From positions 1 to 49,886 of the forward strand of contig CANQXX010000011.1 in NCBI GenBank assembly GCA_947627905.1: a stretch of 49,886 nt of DNA, given 5' to 3'. Made by a program: the position numbers and the translations under genes. Shown piece by piece: positions 17,000 to 25,720 of the stretch. The notes beneath the pieces were generated by a model. That model had not been told where the DNA came from, did no database searches, and saw only the letters and a list, made by a program, of their open reading frames with translations. Origin of the DNA: an uncultured Clostridia bacterium. Lineage in GTDB: Bacteria; Bacillota; Clostridia; Oscillospirales; Ruminococcaceae. Every line of letters begins with the position of its first letter. Positions within the stretch are counted from its first letter, which is position 1.

Positions 17000-18085
17000 A
17001 TGAAAAGTATTAAAAACTGTATTTTCGGAGCTTTAGCCTTGCTTTACGCATTTTTTCTTGTTGTATTCGTAAAAGATGTAAGCATAGCCGTTGCAAATTC
17101 TGTAAAAATATGTCTTGAGGTAATGATACCTTCTCTATACGCATTCATGGTAATATCCGGATTTATAGTATCGAGCGGTCTTTATTCCGTGCTGAGCAAA
17201 CCATTCGGAGCAATATCCAGATATGTTTTCAGGATACCGGAAGAATTTTTCTCGGTATTTCTTATAGGCAGTATCGGAGGATATCCCGTAGGAGCAAAGC
17301 TGTTGTCAACACTTTATAAGGAGAATAAAATAGACCGCGAAACAGCAGAAACAATGCTTTCATACTGTTATCTTGCCGGACCGGCTTTCATTTGCAGCAT
17401 AGCAGGAGTAAAATTGTTTGCCAGTATTAAAGCCGGACTGATAATTTTTGCTTCCGTACTTGGCGCCAACATCATACTTGGTTTTATAAAAGGCATAGGG
17501 AGAAAAGTACCAAAGAGATCAGCCGGAAAAATCAAGCTTGAAATATCTATGAAATGTTTTATTGATTCGATCTACAGCGGTGCAAAGGGAATGTTATCAA
17601 TTTGCGCTGTAATAGTGTTCTTTTCTACGGCTATATGTATTTTGGATAAGCTGAATGTTATAAAGGTTATTGCTGAGATCGTATCAAAGTTTACATATCT
17701 TAATTATACAGACAGTATTGCTTCGGTAAGAGCTTTTATCGAGATCAGCAATATTACCATGCTGACCGCCGGCAATTTAAAGCTAATGCCTCTGACTGCC
17801 GCGCTTCTTTCATTTGGCGGAATATGCGTCACCATACAGACAAAAGGATTTATACCGGAAGGATTGTCAACCAAATGTTTTTATTTCAACAGAATTTCAG
17901 CCGCAATTATTTCATATATTTTATGTAAAATTTTAATTGTAGTTATGAATATTGATTCGGTTTATACGTTATCTTCGGAAAGATATGTTTATCGTCATAA
18001 TTCACCAATTCCGTCTCTGTTTTTGTTGATTATGACAATTTTGTTATTATTAAATATTTCTATAGCAAAAAGAAAAAATTTATGA
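17000..18085 (+). CDS. ylbJ: Sporulation integral membrane protein YlbJ
   Basis: 361 residues with about eight hydrophobic segments and the conserved IGSIGGYPVGAKLL region of the Gate/nucleoside-recognition fold. YlbJ is a mother-cell sporulation protein required for spore cortex formation in B. subtilis. The ATG at 17000 follows GGAAGGAAAG; an upstream TTG reading to 16958 would put the ribosome binding site inside the gene and is rejected. Transcribed divergently from yqfC-yqfD, also sporulation genes, so this is a small sporulation cluster. Confidence 0.92.
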   Translation: MKSIKNCIFGALALLYAFFLVVFVKDVSIAVANSVKICLEVMIPSLYAFMVISGFIVSSGLYSVLSKPFGAISRYVFRIPEEFFSVFLIGSIGGYPVGAKLLSTLYKENKIDRETAETMLSYCYLAGPAFICSIAGVKLFASIKAGLIIFASVLGANIILGFIKGIGRKVPKRSAGKIKLEISMKCFIDSIYSGAKGMLSICAVIVFFSTAICILDKLNVIKVIAEIVSKFTYLNYTDSIASVRAFIEISNITMLTAGNLKLMPLTAALLSFGGICVTIQTKGFIPEGLSTKCFYFNRISAAIISYILCKILIVVMNIDSVYTLSSERYVYRHNSPIPSLFLLIMTILLLLNISIAKRKNL

Positions 18086-18130
18086 TATAATATATTATAA
18101 GAATAATTATTCAAGAAAGGAATGTTATTT

Positions 18131-18340
18131 ATGGCAAAAAAGAAATACTTTGGAAACGACATACCTCCTCAGTGTCAGTATTGTACTTACGGAACACGCG
18201 CTAAGGACGGCGGAAAAGTTCTTTGTGAAAAAAGAGGACTTGTAAATGGCGATTCCAATTGTCCGAAATATCTTTACTCACCGCTGAAGAGAATACCTGT
18301 AAAACAGCTTCATATTCCGGGAAACTTTGATGACGAATAA
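18131..18340 (+). CDS. Small Cys-containing protein, 69 aa, unknown
   Basis: Starts MAKKKYFGND at 18131, with AAAGGA nine bases upstream; an ATG at 18122 is too close to that site. Four cysteines (CQYC near residue 15-18, then VLCEK and SNCPKY) could form one zinc site. I cannot name the family with confidence; small proteins of this style are frequent in Ruminococcaceae. An extended -10 (TGATATAAT) overlaps the ylbJ stop and may give it its own promoter. A strong bidirectional terminator follows. Confidence 0.8.
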   Translation: MAKKKYFGNDIPPQCQYCTYGTRAKDGGKVLCEKRGLVNGDSNCPKYLYSPLKRIPVKQLHIPGNFDDE

Positions 18341-18344
18341 TATT

Positions 18345-18378
18345 GAGCCTGACAGTCAGTCAACTGTCAGGCTCTTTT
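18345..18378 (+). terminator. Bidirectional terminator shared with the PBP gene end
   Basis: Perfect 11-bp stem (GAGCCTGACAG, 18345-18355, with 18364-18374), 8-base loop and TTTT at 18375-18378. The stop codon of the convergent penicillin-binding protein gene (18358-18356) is in the loop, so one arm also encodes its last residues. Confidence 0.88.
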
Positions 18379-19960
18379 CATATTCCGTAATACTGTCTGC
18401 TATATAGCGGAATATAGGTCCGGCAGTTGAGTTTCCGGACGTTCCGCCCTCTGAAAGTATAGTTACCGTATACTTTGGCGAATAAGCCGGAAAGTATCCG
18501 CTGAACCAGCAATTCATTATTTCACTGCCCTGTTCATCAAATCTGCCTGTCTGGGCGGTGGACGTTTTTCCTCCTGCTGAGACAGTGTTGGGCTTGGACA
18601 TAGAATTTTCTGCCCTTACTGTTTTCTGCATGAAACCTTTCAGCGTTCTTGCTGTTTTATATGAAAGTACACGATGCCCGGAGCTTACCGGCAGATATTC
18701 TATATTTCCGTTTTCGTCTGTAAAGCCTTTTATAAGCGAAGGCTCATATATGATCCCGTCATTTGCAACGGCAGAGGTCATTTTACATATCTGAAGCGGC
18801 GTTGCCGTAAGCATTCCCTGCCCGAAAGACATATTTGCCCTTTCGGCAGGTATTTCAATATCATCTGTGCTTTGCAGATTTCCGGAAGCTGATGTAATCC
18901 CGCCGCCAAATTCTGTAGGTGCTCCAAATCCCAATGAAGAAGCCGTTTCTATAAATTTTTCTTTACTTATATACTCACTGAGAGCGATAAAATATGTGTT
19001 GCATGATTCGGCCATAGCCGTACTCATATCTATTTCCCCATGTCCGCCCCATTTGTGGCAGTTGAATACCTGACCGTTTATATTTGCAGAACCTGTACAT
19101 ATATAGCTGTATTCAGGACTTATCCCCTGCTCAAGAGCCGAAGCGGCTGTAACTATTTTGAATATAGAACCGACGCTGTATGCCGAAAAGGCTCTGTTTA
19201 TAAACGGAGAATCCGGGTCATTCAATGATGAGGAAATGTCTTCCGTGTTGAAGTCCGGACAGCTTACTACAGCCCGTATTTCTCCTGACTTTGTATCCAT
19301 TACAATGACAGCGCCCTTTTTAAGACCATTTTTCTGGGCGGCATTTTCGCATATTTGCTGTATATTTTTGTCAAGAGTAGTTATAATACCGCTTTTTACA
19401 GGCGCAGAATAAACAATATCCGCTTCTATCCCTCCAAGAACTTTTCCAAGAGCGTCTACGCCAAGAGTTACTGAATTTTCAGAACTGTGTGAACGCAGAA
19501 AGCTGTCATATGCTTTTTCAATTCCGTACATTCCGACATTATCCGAAGTATATCCTATAATGTGCGGAGCAAGCTGGTTTTTGTCGGTACGCAGCTTAGA
19601 ACGGAATATGATAGCTTTATCACCAAGATCATATGCTTCCGGAGATACCCGGCACAAAAAAGGAAGATTGCCGGTTATTCCGTTATAAAAAGTTTCACGG
19701 TCAATAAGATACGGCTGTATTTTTACTGCAATTTCACTGTTTGGAATAACAACAGCTTCATATTTTTCCGAATAATTTACCAGAGGCTGCATATTGCAAT
19801 CGTAGATCCCGGCATATTCGCTTATCGAGCGCAAAGTATAATATCCTCTTCCGGCAGATACTGCCGCTATTTCATCATCGTTTATAAGTGAAAAAAGCCG
19901 TACCGACAGGACTGCGGAAATTAAAACAAATACGATAAACACGCTTCTGATACGTTTCAA
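18356..19960 (-). CDS. Penicillin-binding protein 2-like transpeptidase
   Basis: 534 residues from a TTG at 19960. One N-terminal membrane anchor (about 6-24), a shortened class B dimerisation region, then a transpeptidase domain with SIFK (SxxK, catalytic Ser), SCN (SxN) and KTS in GGKTSTAQTG (KTG-like). This is a peptidoglycan cross-linking enzyme acting outside the membrane, of FtsI/SpoVD/PbpA style. The TTG is preferred over the GTG at 19975 because GAGGTG lies seven bases before it, whereas the GTG lies within that binding site. The site is wholly inside a perfect hairpin (19968-20003). Last gene after the M16-M16-lgt-folD run. Confidence 0.9.
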   Translation of the reverse strand: MKRIRSVFIVFVLISAVLSVRLFSLINDDEIAAVSAGRGYYTLRSISEYAGIYDCNMQPLVNYSEKYEAVVIPNSEIAVKIQPYLIDRETFYNGITGNLPFLCRVSPEAYDLGDKAIIFRSKLRTDKNQLAPHIIGYTSDNVGMYGIEKAYDSFLRSHSSENSVTLGVDALGKVLGGIEADIVYSAPVKSGIITTLDKNIQQICENAAQKNGLKKGAVIVMDTKSGEIRAVVSCPDFNTEDISSSLNDPDSPFINRAFSAYSVGSIFKIVTAASALEQGISPEYSYICTGSANINGQVFNCHKWGGHGEIDMSTAMAESCNTYFIALSEYISKEKFIETASSLGFGAPTEFGGGITSASGNLQSTDDIEIPAERANMSFGQGMLTATPLQICKMTSAVANDGIIYEPSLIKGFTDENGNIEYLPVSSGHRVLSYKTARTLKGFMQKTVRAENSMSKPNTVSAGGKTSTAQTGRFDEQGSEIMNCWFSGYFPAYSPKYTVTILSEGGTSGNSTAGPIFRYIADSITEYEKSLTVD

Positions 19961-19967
19961 AGCAAAA

Positions 19968-20003
19968 CACCTCACGGAATATTATAGGTAATTCCGTGAG
20001 GTG
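19968..20003 (-). terminator. Perfect 13-bp hairpin after folD containing the PBP ribosome binding site
   Basis: Arms CACCTCACGGAAT (19968-19980) and ATTCCGTGAGGTG (19991-20003) are perfect inverted repeats with a 10-base loop. On the minus strand the 3' arm ends in GAGGTG and is followed by TTTTGC. It therefore works plausibly as a terminator for folD and at the same time hides the ribosome binding site of the following PBP gene. Confidence 0.8.
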
Positions 20004-20022
20004 TATTCACATCTTTACGATT

Positions 20023-20877
20023 TTACATGATATTATTCTTTATCTTTGCTGCTGTCAGAGTGTTTCTCATAAGCATTGCAACTGTCATTGGTCCTACTCC
20101 TCCGGGAACCGGAGTTATGTAACCTGCCTTATCGAAGCAAGCTGCATAATCAACATCTCCGCAAAGTTTGCCGTTTTCGTCTCTGTCCATTCCAACGTCG
20201 ATCACAACTGCGCCTTCTTTGACCATATCGGGAGTTACAAACTTAGGCTTTCCGACCGCTGCAACAAGGATATCTGCCCTTGCGCATATTTCAGCAAGTC
20301 CTTTTGTTCTGGAATGACATATAGTTACCGTTCCGTGCTTATGAAGCAGCAGCATTGCCATAGGCTTGCCGACAATATTGCTTCTTCCTATAACAACGCA
20401 GTTCTTTCCGCAGACGTCTACACCTGTTTCGGCAATAAGTTCCATAACTCCGGCAGGAGTACACGGCAGAAAATTGAAATCACCTATCATTATATGTCCG
20501 ACATTCTGAGGGTGGAACGCATCTACATCTTTATCAGGACGTATAGCGTTGATTATTGCGTTTTCATCTATATGTTCAGGAAGCGGGAGCTGAACAAGTA
20601 TGCCGTTTACTTTATCATCATCGTTAAGTTTTTCTACAAGCGAAATAAGCTCGCTTTCCGTAGTTTCTTCCGGAAGAGTATATTCATAAGATGTAAATCC
20701 CACTTCTTCACAAGCCTTTTTCTTATTATTTACATATACTCTTGAAGCCGGGTCACTGCCTACGATAACTACTGCAAGACCTATTTCTATGCCCTGCTTT
20801 TTTATTTCTGCCGCTTCTTTGCGGATCTGTTCCTTTACTTTTGCGGAAACTGCTTTTCCGTCAATTATCTGAGCCAT
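20023..20877 (-). CDS. folD: Bifunctional methylenetetrahydrofolate dehydrogenase/cyclohydrolase
   Basis: 284 residues, normal length. It interconverts 5,10-methylene-THF and 10-formyl-THF in the cytoplasm with NADP. Family motifs are ASRVYVNNKKKACEEVG with the catalytic Lys in YVxxKxK, QLPLPEH, PCTPAGV, GRSNIVGKPMA (cofactor loop) and PVPGGVGPMTVAML. The ATG follows AAAGGAGG within the lgt coding end (17-base overlap), indicating coupling. Confidence 0.97.
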   Translation of the reverse strand: MAQIIDGKAVSAKVKEQIRKEAAEIKKQGIEIGLAVVIVGSDPASRVYVNNKKKACEEVGFTSYEYTLPEETTESELISLVEKLNDDDKVNGILVQLPLPEHIDENAIINAIRPDKDVDAFHPQNVGHIMIGDFNFLPCTPAGVMELIAETGVDVCGKNCVVIGRSNIVGKPMAMLLLHKHGTVTICHSRTKGLAEICARADILVAAVGKPKFVTPDMVKEGAVVIDVGMDRDENGKLCGDVDYAACFDKAGYITPVPGGVGPMTVAMLMRNTLTAAKIKNNIM

Positions 20878-21937
20878 CTGAAATTTCCTCCTTTACGCTG
20901 CTTTCGCTTTCATTTTCATCATCATCGGTAAGTTTGTCCTCAGGACGAAGTTCAGCGTCCTTATTGTGTTTTTCAGCTTTTTTAGCCGCTCTTTTTTCTT
21001 CCTCCGCTTTATATTTTGCTTCGGTTTCTTCAATAAGACGCTTTGATTCTTCGGTATCCTTGTATAAAACATATTCACCGTCCATTTTTATCTTGTGTCT
21101 CATAGCAAAAATGCATACTATCGAGATTATTACACAAGCGCCTGCGACAATCTGTGATATTCTAAGATGTCCCACCATAAGGCTGTCTGTTCGGAGACCT
21201 TCTATGAACATTCTTCCCAGACCATACCAGCCGATGTACATAAAGAACAATTCCCCGTCAAACTTTCTGCGTTTTGAATAAAGATGAAGCAGTACAAACC
21301 CAAGTATGCACCATAACGATTCATAAAGGAAGCACGGGTGAACAGGCAGAGCCGGATCGACTGTAACTCCCGTAAGCTCTGATATGGAATATGCTTTTGC
21401 AGACAGCTCCGATTGTATTCTCGGGCTTGTCATTCCCCAAGGAAGATCGGTATTGCAGCCAAAACATTCATGATTGAAGAAATTTCCCCAACGCCCTATA
21501 GCCTGTCCTATAAGCAATCCCATGCCTGTAAGATCAAGAAGAGGAAGCAGCTTTACCTTTCGTATCTTCGCTGCTAATGCCCCTACAAGCAGAGCACCGA
21601 TAATTCCGCCGTAAATAGCAAGTCCGCCGTCTCTTATGGCAAATATAGAGGACAGATCGTCTTTATACATATCCCAACTCATAAACACATAGTAAAGTCT
21701 TGCGCCTATGACTGCCCCTATAAACCCAAAGAAAACTACGTCATTTGCCCTGTCATCATCTATCCCGAAGTTTTTCATTCTTCTGAAGCAGTATATTACC
21801 GCAAGCAGAAGTCCAAGCATTATCATTATTCCGTACCATTTTATAGTAATGCCAAATATTGTAAAAGCATCGCTATATACAGGAAATTCAATGTTCAGCT
21901 TAGGGAAAGAGATCGTGTTCCATTCTGCATTACTCAA
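20861..21937 (-). CDS. lgt: Prolipoprotein diacylglyceryl transferase
   Basis: 358 residues, an integral membrane enzyme that adds diacylglycerol to lipobox cysteines. The signature GRWGNFFNHE is intact and about seven membrane segments are visible, ending near residue 285. A strongly charged, KE-rich tail of about 60 residues follows, longer than in typical Lgt. The start is a TTG at 21937, supported by AAGGAGG seven bases upstream. It lies 2 bases after the M16 gene. Confidence 0.95.
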   Translation of the reverse strand: MSNAEWNTISFPKLNIEFPVYSDAFTIFGITIKWYGIMIMLGLLLAVIYCFRRMKNFGIDDDRANDVVFFGFIGAVIGARLYYVFMSWDMYKDDLSSIFAIRDGGLAIYGGIIGALLVGALAAKIRKVKLLPLLDLTGMGLLIGQAIGRWGNFFNHECFGCNTDLPWGMTSPRIQSELSAKAYSISELTGVTVDPALPVHPCFLYESLWCILGFVLLHLYSKRRKFDGELFFMYIGWYGLGRMFIEGLRTDSLMVGHLRISQIVAGACVIISIVCIFAMRHKIKMDGEYVLYKDTEESKRLIEETEAKYKAEEEKRAAKKAEKHNKDAELRPEDKLTDDDENESESSVKEEISDGSDN

Positions 21938-21939
21938 TG

Positions 21940-23229
21940 TTATTCCTCCTTATTGTCAATAGGTTCAATGATAGAAATTGTCACATTTTCTGTGTTGAAC
22001 TGCTTTTCAAGACGTTTTGAAACGTCCTCAAAAGTAACATTTGCAACGGTTTCTATAACATCAAAGGCAGAAATTTTTTCCATTCCTGCATTTATCATTG
22101 TCGTAGCGATAGCTTCCGCATCATTAAGATCTCTTATCAGAGCGCCGTAATAAGATTTTTTGATGATATTGAACCTTTCCTTGTCAAGACCTTCCTTTTT
22201 GCAGCGCTTTATTTCTTCAATGAGCTTATCTTTTACAAGACGCGGATCACGGGATTCTCCGCCGAAAATTGAGCAAAAATATCCGTCTCCTCTGAAAACC
22301 TCGGAAGAAAATGAAGAATTTATTATTCCCTCATCATAAAGTTTTTTATAGAATACGGAGCTTTCATCTGCAAGAAGTGAAAGGACGAAATTTGTTTCTA
22401 TTTCTGCGCGTACAGCTTCTAAGCCGCTTTCCGGCTTGGCTTTAAATCCGATGTTGAACATTGGGATAGCAATTTCCAGCTTCTGGATCACTTCCTGCTG
22501 ACAAACCGTATCAGGCTCAGGCTCAAAAGCAGTCTCCAGTCCGGGATTGTCGTTATTTTTAAGAAGTTTATCGCAAAGTTCAAGAACTTTATCTTCATCA
22601 ACGTTTCCTGCAATGCTCAGAACCATATTATTAAGATTATAGAAAGCATGATAACACTTATAAAGCAGATCTGCGTTTATCTGAGCGATACTTTCCACCG
22701 TTCCGGCAATATCTATCTTTACCGGGTGAGTATAATACATTCCCTGAAGCATATTGAAGAATACTCTCCAGCCGGCATTGTCATCATACATACGGATCTC
22801 CTGACCGATTATGCCCTGTTCTTTCCGGACAGTCTCCTCGGTGAAGTACGGATCCTGTACAAAGCTGAGAAGTATTTCAAGCGAATCATAGACATTATCC
22901 GTACAACTGAAAAGATAGCACGTTTTATCAAAGGAAGTATAAGCATTTGCGGAAGCGCCTGTCTTAGCATAAAGGCTGAAAACATCACAGTCCTCATTTT
23001 CAAACAGCTTATGCTCCAGATAATGTGCGATACCGTTCGGGACTGTTATAAAATCAGGCTCGTTCTTAGTCCTGAATTTAGTGTTTATAGAGCCGTACTT
23101 TGTTCCGAAAAGGGCATGAGTAGTACTGTAACCGTCCATTTTCCAGATAAATATATCCAGTCCGGTGGGATGCTTTACATAGGTATACTGCTCGCCTGTG
23201 CGTTCATTCCTGACGATCTTCTTTTCCAT
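21940..23229 (-). CDS. M16-family peptidase, YmfH-like (active-site partner)
   Basis: 429 residues. The inverted zinc motif HxxEH is present as HYLEH (about residue 68), with the distal Glu in the following helix, so this partner should be catalytic. Homologues (YmfH in B. subtilis) pair with a non-catalytic partner, here the upstream gene. The ATG overlaps the upstream stop in TAATG, so the two are made in step. Confidence 0.93.
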   Translation of the reverse strand: MEKKIVRNERTGEQYTYVKHPTGLDIFIWKMDGYSTTHALFGTKYGSINTKFRTKNEPDFITVPNGIAHYLEHKLFENEDCDVFSLYAKTGASANAYTSFDKTCYLFSCTDNVYDSLEILLSFVQDPYFTEETVRKEQGIIGQEIRMYDDNAGWRVFFNMLQGMYYTHPVKIDIAGTVESIAQINADLLYKCYHAFYNLNNMVLSIAGNVDEDKVLELCDKLLKNNDNPGLETAFEPEPDTVCQQEVIQKLEIAIPMFNIGFKAKPESGLEAVRAEIETNFVLSLLADESSVFYKKLYDEGIINSSFSSEVFRGDGYFCSIFGGESRDPRLVKDKLIEEIKRCKKEGLDKERFNIIKKSYYGALIRDLNDAEAIATTMINAGMEKISAFDVIETVANVTFEDVSKRLEKQFNTENVTISIIEPIDNKEE

Positions 23230-24500
23230 TACTCAGTATCCCCCTTTCCTGTAAGAACATAGACTGTGTCAAGTCTGAGCGACCTTGCCGCTTCAATTAT
23301 ATCGTTTCGGGTAACTTTCATGATATTTTCTATATTCTTTTCCGGTGAATCCGATCTTCCGGAGTAGCACTGGTTGAAATACCAGTCAGCAATGGAACGC
23401 GCTCCGTCGCCGACGCCTTTCCATGAGTTGATTATCGCAAGACGTGCATTTTCGATCTCTTCGTCAGAAAAATTTCCGTTTTTCATAGCTTCAAGCTGAT
23501 TTATTATCTCGTTTTCAGCCTTTTCAATGTTGGAATGTTCAACACCGCTGTCAACGTAAAGAACGCCTTTCTTTTCATTAAATCCGGAAGAACAGTAGTA
23601 ACAGAGACTTAGTTTTTCACGGACATTCATAAACAGCTTGGAAATAGGCGTTGCTCCAAAAACAGCATTCATTAGCTTCATAGTGATAATGTCTTTATTA
23701 TCTGTCTTGAAAGCCATTACCATTTTGCTTTGCGCCACATCATGAGCTTCGGTCACACGGCATACTTCTTCTTTCAGAGGAGATATCTCCGAATGATTAT
23801 CGCCTGCATAATTTCTTTCTATTTTTGCAAATGCTTCTGAAAGAATATCTTTGCAATTAGCGGAATATTCCGCACCTACAAAGAAAACCTCGATCTGAGA
23901 AGTCCTTAAAAGCTCCTTGTACTGTTCATAAGCTGAAACGGCAGTTATTTTTTCAGCGTGTTCCCTGTCTCCTTTTATTGAAATAGATGCGGGCTCGTTC
24001 CTGAATATGTTCATGTTTGCTCTTTTAAAAGCATATGCGCGCTTATCGTTTATTTCTGCGTCAATATCGTCCAGAAGCTCCTGTTTTTTAAGTTCAAAGT
24101 CTTTATTATCAAATCCGTTTCCGGAAATATTGGGATCAACAAGGCAGCCTGCAAGTATTTTGGTCATTTCCTCGGTTATTTTTTCATTGTCAAATGTATA
24201 TCTGTTGTTTATACACCCCGCCATAAGTGAAAGAGCCTGACTGTCGCCCATTTTTGAAACAGAGCCTTTTATAACTGCTCCATAAAGCTCGGACAGCTTC
24301 TTGTTCAAGGCTGTAAGGGTAGGATATTCCCTGCTGCTCCCGCAGAGAACATAAGGTATCAAAGCATTGACCGAAGCAGTTTCCGATGACAGAGGCGTAA
24401 GAAGGTGGAGCATAATGGTATTAGTTTTCTGCCTCTTATTTATAAGACTGGTAAAGTTTATACCTTCTCCGATCTTTTCCCGATTGTAAATAACCGCCAA
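23229..24500 (-). CDS. M16-family peptidase homologue, YmfF-like (no HxxEH)
   Basis: 423 residues from a TTG at 24500, chosen because GGAG is nine bases upstream; the ATG at 24521 lies before that site and has none. M16 fold, but the region where HxxEH would be reads LIPYVLCGSS, so zinc-binding residues are missing. This is the usual state of the YmfF-type partner in two-subunit M16 enzymes. It heads M16-M16-lgt-folD-PBP. Confidence 0.88.
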   Translation of the reverse strand: MAVIYNREKIGEGINFTSLINKRQKTNTIMLHLLTPLSSETASVNALIPYVLCGSSREYPTLTALNKKLSELYGAVIKGSVSKMGDSQALSLMAGCINNRYTFDNEKITEEMTKILAGCLVDPNISGNGFDNKDFELKKQELLDDIDAEINDKRAYAFKRANMNIFRNEPASISIKGDREHAEKITAVSAYEQYKELLRTSQIEVFFVGAEYSANCKDILSEAFAKIERNYAGDNHSEISPLKEEVCRVTEAHDVAQSKMVMAFKTDNKDIITMKLMNAVFGATPISKLFMNVREKLSLCYYCSSGFNEKKGVLYVDSGVEHSNIEKAENEIINQLEAMKNGNFSDEEIENARLAIINSWKGVGDGARSIADWYFNQCYSGRSDSPEKNIENIMKVTRNDIIEAARSLRLDTVYVLTGKGDTE

Positions 24501-24557
24501 ATTTATCAACTCCTGTAACATGATGTTTCAGACTGTGCATTACACAGTATATATATT

Positions 24558-24586
24558 ATTATAACACATCTTTTTTTATAATTCTA
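24558..24586 (-). promoter_or_regulatory. Promoter of the M16-M16-lgt-folD operon
   Basis: TAGAAT (24586-24581), 17-base spacer and TATAAT (24563-24558) on the minus strand; good -10, weak -35. It is back to back with the recombinase promoter. Confidence 0.6.
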
Positions 24587-24590
24587 TACC

Positions 24591-24619
24591 TTGACAAAAA
24601 AAAAGTTAAGGATTACAAT
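24591..24619 (+). promoter_or_regulatory. Sigma-A promoter of the Xer recombinase
   Basis: Perfect TTGACA (24591-24596), 17-base A-rich spacer and TACAAT (24614-24619), about 47 bases before the ATG. Confidence 0.85.
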
Positions 24620-24665
24620 AAAAGTATAGAAAATTTTATTAATTGTAAAAATATGGGAGGAAATT

Positions 24666-25667
24666 ATGGCGTCAGGCAAAATTGATCCTAAAGAATGTCC
24701 GCCGTATCTCAATGACTTTTTCACCTATCAAAGAGTAGTAAAGATAAAATCGGAGCGGACGCTTGAATCTTATTATATAGATCTCAGGCTGTTTTTAAGA
24801 TATATCAAACTTACCAAAACAGGAATGTCCCTTGACACACCTATGAATGAAATATCCATAACAGATATCCCGCTTGAATATATACGCGATGTAACAAAGC
24901 TCGATATACTTAGTTACCTCAGCTATGTTGCAACGGCAAGAAACAATACAGCAAAAACACGCCACCGCAAACTGGCTTCACTGAAAGTATTCTATAAATG
25001 TCTGTACAGAGATCTTGACCTTATTCCCGACGACCCTACAAAAGACGTTGATTATCCTAAAATGCATGAACATCTTCCAAAATTCCTCACTCTTGACGAC
25101 AGTATAAAGCTTCTTCAGAATATGAATGATGAAGATCCGTACTATTACAGGGATTATTGCATAATAACCCTGTTCATCAACTGCGGTATGCGTCTCAGCG
25201 AGCTTGTAGGAATAAATATGCAGGACGTTGATCTTAACGAACGTACTCTGCGTCTGCTGGGAAAAGGCAATAAAGAACGCATAATACATATTAATGACGC
25301 CTGCGCTTCTGCGATAGTTCAATATATTGATGAACGTCAGCCGTCTCCTGCCGAACCAAACGCGCTTTTTTTAAGCAAGCGCGGAACGCGTATAACAAAC
25401 AGACGCGTTCAGCAGATAGTGGATAATGCTCTTAAAGACAGTAATCTTGACAATAAAGGATACTCTACGCATAAACTACGCCATACTGCGGCTACACTGA
25501 TGTATCAGCATGGTCATGTGGATACTCTTGTCCTTAAAGATATTCTGGGGCATAAAAGCATTTCCACAACAGAAATATATACTCACATATCCAATGAATC
25601 GTTAAAAGAAGCCATGGACGCTTCCCCTCTTGCAAATATTCATAATAATAAAAAGCCCAAGCGCTGA
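24666..25667 (+). CDS. XerC/XerD-type tyrosine recombinase
   Basis: 333 residues. N-terminal core-binding domain (about 12-115) and catalytic domain with Arg176 (CGMRLSEL), Lys in LGKGNKER, HKLRH (His269, Arg272), GHKS (His296) and the nucleophile Tyr305. All catalytic residues are present. The family resolves chromosome dimers at dif. GGGAGG precedes the ATG. The gene is alone on the plus strand with its own promoter, and no attachment sites, relaxase or phage genes are near, so a housekeeping Xer role is more likely than a mobile-element integrase. Whether it is XerC or XerD cannot be told by eye. Confidence 0.92.
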   Translation: MASGKIDPKECPPYLNDFFTYQRVVKIKSERTLESYYIDLRLFLRYIKLTKTGMSLDTPMNEISITDIPLEYIRDVTKLDILSYLSYVATARNNTAKTRHRKLASLKVFYKCLYRDLDLIPDDPTKDVDYPKMHEHLPKFLTLDDSIKLLQNMNDEDPYYYRDYCIITLFINCGMRLSELVGINMQDVDLNERTLRLLGKGNKERIIHINDACASAIVQYIDERQPSPAEPNALFLSKRGTRITNRRVQQIVDNALKDSNLDNKGYSTHKLRHTAATLMYQHGHVDTLVLKDILGHKSISTTEIYTHISNESLKEAMDASPLANIHNNKKPKR

Positions 25668-25678
25668 TAAGAAACAAA

Positions 25679-25716
25679 ATATCCGCTGTAAAGCAGGTCT
25701 GATTTACAGCGGATAT
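25679..25716 (-). terminator. Terminator of the permease gene
   Basis: Perfect 14-bp stem (ATATCCGCTGTAAA, 25679-25692, with 25703-25716) and 10-base loop. The T run (TTTTG) follows on the minus strand, five bases after the permease stop; it may also stop the convergent recombinase transcript. Confidence 0.88.
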
Positions 25717-25720
25717 AATA

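Noticed and set aside
19996-20745. A 249-codon Cys/His-rich frame on the plus strand
   Set aside because: It is exactly antisense to folD, whose motifs are complete. The Cys and His content follows from the complement of folD codons.
23229-24500. M16 homologue without HxxEH as a decayed pseudogene
   Set aside because: A catalytically empty partner next to an active one is the normal state of YmfF/YmfH-type pairs, and the frame is full length.
24666-25667. Xer-type recombinase as integrase of a mobile element
   Set aside because: No flanking attachment repeats, relaxase, phage or cargo genes are visible, and all neighbours are housekeeping genes with normal spacing and composition.
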